A stretch of 64,000 nucleotides of DNA, taken from assembly GCA_021307315.1 (NCBI GenBank), contig JAJSPD010000052.1:186001-250000 (forward strand), read 5' to 3'. A program made the translations under genes and the position numbers. This DNA comes from Bisporella sp. PMI_857. Lineage: Eukaryota; Ascomycota; Leotiomycetes; Helotiales; Helotiaceae. The notes beneath the pieces were generated by a model. The model saw only the letters and a list, made by a program, of their open reading frames with translations, was not told the origin of the DNA and ran no database searches. Shown piece by piece: positions 56,800-64,000 of this stretch. Position 1 is the first letter of the stretch. Each line of letters begins with the position of its first letter.

Positions 56800-57588
56800 A
56801 TGGATCCTACCCTCTTCAAGCACCTCCCGCCTGAGGTTCGAAACATGATCTACGCCCTCCTCCTTTTCGATCCCCTCCCAGTCCCCATCTCTTCTCGTTC
56901 TACATGGCGCCTTGCCGAACGCCACCAAATCTTCCATCATCTCTCCCTCCTTTCTACCCTTTTCACCAATCATGCGTCCCTCACAGCCGAAGCACATGAG
57001 TATCTGTACTCACAAAACACATTTTGGGTCGGCACCGGCACGAATTCTTTGTCAAACGGACCGAATATCAAGGGCCTGGTTAATTTCTGTCAAAATGTGG
57101 AAGGTAGATATTTAAAATGTGTGAGGAAGTTGGATGTCACAATGTATTTGAGACTCAAGATGTATGAGCAGGGCGTTTGGGAGGAGGGGTTACAGGATTT
57201 GAAGGATGTAGGAACCATAAGCCTACTTTCCGATTTACTGATTCAATATTTCACCGGTGTGAAAAGATTAAAAATCGGATCTTGGCAAGGGTACTCGGAT
57301 GTGGTGAGGAAACCGAGCATTACTGGAGATCTGAGCAGGTGTGCTATTTTTGGAGCGGTGAGTACTTTACTAGAGAGAAAAGAACTGGATAATATTTTGG
57401 TGGAGGCTGGCGATGGAAACCATTTCGAGGCAGCGGCATTAGCCGCGTGTTTGCAAAGGAAAAATCATGGGGTTCAGCTTACATTAACCCGCAATGGCTC
57501 ACGGCTCGTACAACCTGATTGTGCTTGCATAATATGTCGGTGGTTGGGGACTGATATGAACGATGGTGGAGGGAGCTTGAACCTCTAG
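56800..57588 (+). CDS. F-box / 2EXR-like protein
   Basis: Single exon, 262 aa. The N-terminus MDPTLFKHLPPEVRNMIYALLLFDP has the LPPEVRNMIY-type motif that opens fungal F-box-like and 2EXR proteins. This is followed by a region with conserved-looking TFWVGTGTN and a VRKLDVT strand, then a helix-strand pattern to the end. F-box members recruit substrates to SCF ubiquitin ligases; 2EXR proteins are a large fungal group of unknown role. The C-terminus has a CACIICRW Cys cluster that is not typical, possibly a lineage feature. No signal peptide or membrane segment. It starts about 385 bp right of the inverted repeat. Confidence 0.7.
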   Translation: MDPTLFKHLPPEVRNMIYALLLFDPLPVPISSRSTWRLAERHQIFHHLSLLSTLFTNHASLTAEAHEYLYSQNTFWVGTGTNSLSNGPNIKGLVNFCQNVEGRYLKCVRKLDVTMYLRLKMYEQGVWEEGLQDLKDVGTISLLSDLLIQYFTGVKRLKIGSWQGYSDVVRKPSITGDLSRCAIFGAVSTLLERKELDNILVEAGDGNHFEAAALAACLQRKNHGVQLTLTRNGSRLVQPDCACIICRWLGTDMNDGGGSLNL

Positions 57589-58674
57589 GAGTTGTTAGAA
57601 AGGACATATTCACGTCTTCTTATTCGAGGGAGAGAAAAGATCGATCGTTGATGGAAAGCATTTCTTTCTGATTCGTCGTGCAGTTTCCGACCGAGGTCTC
57701 AGAATTTCTCTAAATATGCTCGAAGGATAAAAGACAATGCCATATATACGGATTATGATATACTATGATACAAGAGACGAATATATACGAAGGCTAATTA
57801 TTATTCGAGTTTCAGCTCGCTAGTAGTGAACACGAATGTATATAAGTTTAGGTACAGTTCTAGATACGCTTGTAGGTGCACAAAACGGCCATTGATTATT
57901 CATGCGGCCATCACCTGGTAGTAATAATGGCTTATCTTCAATAGCAATAAGTCCCTATATGATGAGGCGGATGATGGTTATCCGTAGGTTTACATGATCC
58001 TACTTCCTCAATGAAGGATATATCCTGCTAAAAGTTTGAGCTAGATCTCAGAATCATTCTAAAGAAGATGATACATAGTTAAAGCGCTTAAATGCACAAG
58101 TTGGTAGAGCAGGAGAATATTTGTCCGTACTAGGCTACAACTTCTTGATAGCTGAGTCGTTGGAAAAACCGGATTCAATTTGGATTGAGTCTAACGCTTT
58201 CCTGTTTAAATTAGATCTTTCATAGATAGAATGTGTGGCCGATATTTCTTAACCGCACTTTTATTGAGTAAGAAGAGACCATAAATGGTATCTTCCGTCA
58301 TCTCTAATAACAAATCAAACCAGGGGCTTTATGTGCAACTCGCGCTCGCAAATGTTTGAAGTTATCTGCAAGGAGCCTCTACTTGCTCCTGCTAATTCCA
58401 TGCCTAGTATATATTGCTCTATCCAGCGTAGCTAATCTAATTCGTTCTTTTCTACTTCATCTCCGTTCGTTTTTTCCTACATTGCCCAAAGATGTAATAC
58501 AACTGCGCACACATGGAAAATGGCACTATGAGCGACCGTGCCAAAATGAATGGTAGTTACTATTAGGGACTAGTGGCACATAATCTGGACCTATTTCCAT
58601 GGGAGATCCTCTCGAGCTCCTCCTTCTCTTCTTAGTTTAGCATCCTCGTAATAGAACCTACTGTTCGCTTTCCA

Positions 58675-58706
58675 AAAAATTAAAAAAATTAAAAAAATTA
58701 AAATTA
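58675..58706. repeat. AAAAAATT microsatellite
   Basis: About four copies of an 8-bp AAAAAATT-like unit, ending in AAAATTAGG. Confidence 0.7.
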
Positions 58707-58803
58707 GGGTATTGGCTTCATGACACTGCTATTATAAACAACAACTAGAACGTAAAAGGCAGTATATGTGTAAAGGTTGTTGTGGCCGGCGGAGCGACAC
58801 ACA

Positions 58804-58840
58804 ATAGGTCAATAGATCAATAGATCAATAGATCAATAGG
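58804..58840. repeat. AATAGATC microsatellite
   Basis: About four head-to-tail copies of the 8-bp unit AATAGATC, with a variant GTC copy on the left and AATAGG on the right. Confidence 0.75.
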
Positions 58841-60014
58841 CTAACAGATTAATTCTTTATAGCCCACAACAATGACCCTTTGAACAACATACTGATCTCT
58901 AGATATTCACTTTATTGCATACCCTTCACTTATACCTTACGGCATGCCTCGAAACGAATCGGCACGTGACTTACATATCAAGCTTCCGTATATGCTCCTG
59001 ACATCGGTGGTGGGTCGTGAAATATAAGTAGAAGGCGCGATCTAAAGGGATAGGAGCAGAGATTAGCTTGTATAGAGAGAGTACACATAGCAGAGGCCTA
59101 CGAGTTGTATCATCTTGCATACGAACTTTACAGTAGCACTGATATCTTTCGAGTCAGAAAGATGCAAAGCAGAAGATCCGACAATTCTACTACAAGGTGT
59201 AGTCAATAGACCATTTCGGTTAATACATAAGAGCTGCACTGAGTCTTAAATTAAGCATTAGGCTTGGAGCAAACAGGAGTAGTTCGAATGTGTTACTTAC
59301 TAGATTAGTAGGGATATTGAAATTGCTAACTAGCAACAGATACGTTCTAACTTTGCGCACTCTAAATGGATATAGTTATTATATATTTTTCTGTAATATA
59401 CAACAAGTAATATACCCATTCCGAAAAAGTGACATATCGAATGTGTCGCTTCGTCGAACACCGGAAAGCGAATCCTAGACATTCTGGAATACTGTTCGAG
59501 TTACCATATATCGAAGATCAACGAAATGTACCTCCCTGTTGTTAATTAGTTGTTGGATCAATATGTGGTCTATAAAGATGGCTTGCTCAAGAATTTCGCG
59601 AGCTTGTCGGAGTAATTATCACGCTTGCAACCCCACTTTCAATCGGTTCCTCGCTAGCCTTTGGATATATATCTCAAGGGCAAGAATTTGCCTGCACGCT
59701 AGATTAAAGTCGCTCCGTTTTAGTACCTCTGTAGCAATATTCCTACGAGAATGCTACGTCTATCCTTCCGCGAATTTCTAGTCGACCTTCTTAAACTTGG
59801 ATCTAGTCTAATTGGGATTGGGTTTATATCACGGCACTAGGAGAGGTTCGTTAGTTGCTTCGTTAGCAATAAGTGAGGATTATAAGATTATACAGCACAG
59901 TTTGTACTAGATTCAATTTTTGGTGAGGCGACATGGAAGATTGTTAGACATGGTGTTTCCTATTTTAATCTCTCATTTGGCCTGCTGCTTAACCCCTGTT
60001 CCCCCTTAAACTTT

Positions 60015-60918
60015 TCAACAAATCGGTAGATGAATCGTAGTATCAGGTACAGCCGGCGGATTTTTTGTTACAACAGCAACAGTCTCAGGAATAGTAGTGA
60101 CCTCATCATCTGCCATGAACTGCGCACAGCCCCAAGAATTCGGATCTGTCCCACAAGGACGTACGGCTATATCATTACAAGACAATATCTCAGTACTGTG
60201 AAGCTTCTATTTCTGTATAATAACTTGATTAAACAGTGGTAGGAAGCACTTACGAACTGCCGCTGGTGCCGTTTTAAACGGTTTCCCGAAAGCAACGACC
60301 CTAGCTGGCCCTTTATTTGCCTTTACAGTGGCACTCACTGCAGGGTCACTATAAAACTACATAATAATTGTCAGCTATTTAAGTCCTGCAGAATTGAAAA
60401 TGGTTCAAGTGAGGAGGGATACGAACTTGATGAAGACACATCACTTCCGCGCAGGCACCTCGCGTCCTATGTATCTTGGATGACACGAGGGCAGTCTGGC
60501 ACCGTTCCAAAGCAAGAAGAACCTGAGGCTTTTCGGTAGCCTCCTTGAAAAACTTGTAGATGTATCCGAAGCCCTTGATCGAAGACGCAAAGTAGACATC
60601 TTGGCCTACAGCGAGGGCACCCATCATTGCGGGACGGAAGTTATCTTCAGTTTGCCGCACGGCCCAGTCCGCTTCCATTTCCTGGTACGCCTGCTGTGCC
60701 AGACCGTAGAGCTCGCCATCGGAGAAGAGCGTCGCTGTATCCTGGCCGTAGCTCACTTTAGATGACCAGATAAAGAGAGCTCTGTCAGTGGCAGCCCGTT
60801 CATCACGAGTAATTCCCAGGGGCGGAAGATCTTGTGCAATAACCTGGTTGGAGATAAATCCAAGGAGTAGGATGAAAATCACAAAGATTTTAGACCAGGA
60901 TATGGGTCTGATCTCCAT
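60015..60918 (-). CDS. Secreted protein of unknown function (DERAxTDRA family)
   Basis: Minus-strand, best model three exons: 60427-60918, 60258-60356 and 60015-60206, giving 260 aa. The signal peptide is clear (IFVIFILLLGFISNQVIA, cleavage before QD). The mature part starts GITRDERAATDRALFIWSSK, followed by DTATLFSDGEL, FRPAMMGALAVGQDVYFAS and the conserved-looking RCQTALVSSKIHRTRGACAEV. Exon 2 adds FYSDPAVSATV...RVVAFG. Exon 3 adds RPCGTDPNSWGCAQF and a Pro/Thr-rich end with PIC. I know this pattern from secreted fungal proteins without assigned function. The two introns both use a GTTCGT donor, which is uncommon. For the second intron, GTAAGT four bases further is more canonical but would lead to a stop after eight codons. 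The last exon join is the least certain. Confidence 0.65.
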
Positions 60919-62399
60919 GTTGGACAGTATTTCTGGCTTTGAAATGTAGTGAAAATAGAATCAAGTGTTCAGAATTGAGGAAAACAGATGGTCACGCAAT
61001 GCAGACAGCAAAAATGAGTTCCAGAATCGAGAAGGATGCAGAAAAGAGGGAAGCATACTTGTTTTACAATCAGTGGAAATCGTCAGTAATGATTTTTGAG
61101 GCTCTTGGCTACAATCCACCGGGTAGGATAACGGGAACCAAAGATCTCTCTCATATGCTGGAAGGCTTATGGAGAGTGACTGTTTCAGATTTGGATATGG
61201 ATTAAGGACATGTAAACTCTAATCAATCATGCAACCAAACCTTAAAATGACCCCTTGACATCCACCAAAAGTTTGCGATTGAGGCGAGACCTTTATTCTT
61301 CCTTCCAATGTCTTGGATATGATCTCCAGACAGTCTATTAAGTTAAAGTTTATGTAGCTTATATAATATAATATCACACCAGTATATTGGGACACAGGAA
61401 TAAGGCTATGCAACAAAGTCTGATGGCAAATTGAAACCCATCCATACGTAAGCGAGAACCTTATTTGGTTTTAGTACTTCAATGCCAAATTCAATATCGT
61501 TCGACTTGAATGGGAACATGTCCAAATATAAATTACCTATTTCCCTACAATTGCATCCGGTTTTAGAAGTTTATATTGCAAAGTAGATTTAGTACTAAAG
61601 AGCGAGAAGCAGTGTTTCTGAGGGTTTGTGCCAAATTGCCTTGAAACGAAATTACGAAACCTTACAAATAATCATCTACTATTTAAATAAATAAAAAGTT
61701 GGAACATGCCAAGGTTTTATTAAGAGCTCGCATTTTCGAACTCTTACTTTCGTTTAAAAAGTAGTATAGTACTTGTAAGTCTTTTTTACTTTTCAGGGCT
61801 CTAGCTGGTGACTATTTGTCCGGCTGTTTTCGGTAGGGAGTGGGCCACATGCCAAGCATAAACAGCCCCCCTTCCCCTTCAATTGCCATTTTATGACCAT
61901 GTTTCAAGGCGTCACCAGTATGAAAATGGACGATTTTCAATGCGTCAGCCTTCACATGTGTGTCAACTGAACTTAAATGGGATTTGTAAGTAAATACGAG
62001 CGTTTGGCACTTGGCACCTAACGCCACGAGTTCTAGATACCATCCCCCACGGGGTTAAATGCTCATTTTTGGTCTGTGCGGCTGGGAAATTTTAATGCTC
62101 GACCCGAACTGACCGAGAGATAGTACGTTTGACTTCGCAGGCACATCAATTATGCTGAGTCTTGGCGTGAATGTTGTGTGGAGAGGCATAGAAGCCGAGG
62201 CGAGAATTCTACTGTAGAAACCTTCTTCTGGATATCTAAGTCTCCTCTTGCAAACGCTGACGGAGGCTCTCGTGGTATATGTGCTCCTACCTACCTAAAG
62301 ATATATTGCATTAATATCCCAAGTTTAGATTTCATAATTAAGCAACGCTCTCTTTGACCTTCATTAGTATTCTTTCGATTTATTTTTTGTTGCCTTTGT
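60919..62399. other. Gene-free region
   Basis: Mostly AT-rich (notably 61,660-61,800), no ORF with protein character. The right end is the promoter of the SGNH esterase. Confidence 0.5.
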
Positions 62400-64000
62400 A
62401 TGATCTCCACCATGAGGGGCTTCCACAAAAGAGCTATTGTACTTGCCTCTTTGCAGTCATTAGTGGTTGTTGCATTCCCTCAAAGCTATCCCGAAAATAT
62501 TTTTTCAAGGCAAGCACCTACCCCGGATGTGCAAGATCTTGGATTCGTGCGGAAGTGGGCAGCGATCGGAGACTCATAGTAAGCCACTGCTGGGTTTTAC
62601 CCCGAAGACTTGAGCTGCAGGCTAATTGTATTTAAAAAAAAAAAGCTCTGCCGGAATCGGGGCAGGAAAAAAAATAGCAGATTCTGGGAGCTGCGCGCGA
62701 TATGATAATTCATATCCTGTTTTGATAAACTCATATGAGTTGATGCCAGACGATCCCGTTCCAGCTTTTGAATACCTTGCCTGCTCTGGTGCTACGACAC
62801 CTGAAGTTTTAGCGAATCAAAGCTCGAAACTTACTGATTCATACGATCTCATCACTGTGAGCACTGGTGGGAATGATGTTGGTCTCAAAGATATTCTCAA
62901 CGCATGCATTTACCAATGGTTTTCAAGGGGCGACGCTGCTTGCGATAATCAGCTAGATGAAACGGCCAGGTTGATTAATGACACATTACCTGGGAACCTT
63001 GATAATCTCATGACAGCCTTGAAGCCGAAGATCAACAACCTCAGGAAAATCTACTTCACAGGCTACGCCAAATTCTTTGCCGAAACCTCCACAGAGTGCG
63101 ATGGTGTGACCTGGGCATTTTGGTTCCAGTTTGGTACAAGACAATTCCTTACTCAAGCACGGCGTAAGAGGATGAACGATCTGACTCTCGCGGTGAACAA
63201 GGCAATTAGTGACGCTGTCGCGAGAGCTGGAGATTCATTCGCATTTGTCGATTACGACCAGCACTTCACGGACCTCCAAGGACTCTTCTGCCAAGACGGT
63301 GTAAAGGAGCCGGACGGGAATCGTGACGGTCTTCTATTCTTCGAGTGGAACACCAATAGCGAAACTACCAATCTAAAGAGAAGCGAGATATCTGATGACG
63401 ATCTCCCGACAATTTCAGAGGATGAGTTCCTGGCTATACTGGAAGCACGCCAGACTAACAACGGATCAACCGACGGATCAACCACCCCATCATTATCTTT
63501 CGAAGACTCGATCCTCAATTTGGTAACACAGGCACTGGCCGACAACTCATCGCTACAATTGTCTTTGCCGGATAACAGCGGGCCAGACCCAGGTTGTCGT
63601 GGCCGTTGTCTCGGCTTCTTAGAAAACCTAATACCCGATACCATCGGACGGGTTTTCCATCCACGACCAGGAGGACACGCCATCATTGCTAACCTTGTGA
63701 TCTGGAACATTGCGCTTACCCAGTCTAAGACTCCCGGAGGTGGTGGGGCTTGGGGCCCCGAGATTGTCGAACCGCTTTCTTCATGTCCGCTTCCAGGCAA
63801 CTCAACAAAGCAATGCGCGCCTCCTAATGGTTGCTCATGTCAGGATGCTGATAGAAATTTTGTTGACTCGGCAACTTCATCTTGTTGTTCGACTGCAGGG
63901 GGAAAAGCTGCTGGTAGGTCACTAAGTCCGTTGGAAATTCGACCGTGCTAACCTATTCTCATTAGCAAACGGAACATCTGGTCCTATGGTTGTAAGTGTT
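62400..64000 (+). CDS. Secreted SGNH/GDSL esterase, runs off the window
   Basis: Exons 62400-62578, 62646-63913 and 63966-63991, with a GTAAGT donor at 63992, so the gene continues to the right. The N-terminus has a signal peptide (AIVLASLQSLVVVAF) and a KR/FSRQ-like propeptide region. Block I is AAIGDSYSAGIGAG, with the catalytic Ser just before intron 1. Block III is STGGNDVG (oxyanion Asn). Block V is HPRPGGH with the catalytic His. The Asp is expected two or three residues before it, but the read is FHPRPGGH, so the Asp is not evident. A 67-nt intron ending in an A-run separates exons 1 and 2. A second ATG at 62412 is in frame. An acidic, Ser/Thr-rich insertion (about 63,380-63,560) sits between blocks. 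Extracellular lipase/esterase action is likely, with the substrate unknown. The C-terminal part has many Cys (CSCQDAD). Confidence 0.87.

Larger units (their letters stand above)
57589..60014. other. Gene-free, AT-rich, with microsatellites
   Basis: 2.4 kb of mostly AT-rich sequence. No ORF resembles a protein, and I found no tRNA. Two short tandem repeats are listed separately. Confidence 0.5.

Noticed and set aside
58085..58135. tRNA-like AAGTTGGTAGAGCAGGAG string
   Set aside because: No acceptor stem or T-loop at the right spacing.

Overview
The window looks like nuclear DNA of a filamentous ascomycete (Pezizomycotina). A helotialean / Leotiomycetes-type fungus is my best guess, but I cannot prove it by eye. 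Genes have short GT-AG introns (about 41-114 nt, one about 174 nt) with CTRAY-type branch sites. The families are typical of such fungi: WSC-glyoxal oxidase, Zn2Cys6 factor, rhodopsin/PTH11-like membrane protein, DUF6594, AA-type LPMO, SGNH esterase, NtaA-type monooxygenase and small secreted proteins. Gene density is low and several gene-free stretches are very AT-rich.

Layout. 0.8-4 kb: a secreted amidohydrolase and a GNAT acetyltransferase. 5.8-10.7 kb: a DUF6594 membrane protein (minus), a Cys-rich membrane-anchored protein, and a broken alpha/beta hydrolase (minus). 12.2-19.7 kb: a rhodopsin-domain membrane protein, a HAD dehalogenase (minus), and a divergent pair made of an NtaA/DszA-type flavin monooxygenase (minus, with an internal stop) and an ACS-family MFS transporter (plus). 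Together these look like a small catabolic cluster. 20.6-24 kb: a small secreted protein and a ZZ-finger plus RNase H gene with a reading-frame break. 25-31 kb: a 154-bp MITE, then a very long NLR-N-terminus-like gene with one in-frame stop near its start and a minisatellite directly after its stop codon. 32.4-41 kb: a small Cys-rich secreted protein, a triple-WSC copper-radical oxidase, and a truncated LPMO. 41.8-47 kb: a CSN12-like PCI protein, a 688-bp palindromic transposable element with 9-bp target duplication, and an atypical Zn2Cys6 factor. 49.8-57.6 kb: two unidentified ORFs, a 2.9-kb stretch bounded by inverted repeats that encloses a decayed alpha/beta hydrolase, and an F-box/2EXR-like protein. 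60-64 kb: a secreted protein of unknown function and a secreted SGNH esterase that runs off the right end.

Themes. Secreted or surface proteins are frequent. Several genes are broken: two alpha/beta hydrolases, the monooxygenase, the LPMO, the RNase H gene and possibly the giant gene. Three structures with transposon-like ends are visible from the sequence alone. No CRISPR, rRNA or convincing tRNA was seen. All multi-exon models are hand-built from frame, splice-site and family fit and need transcript confirmation.
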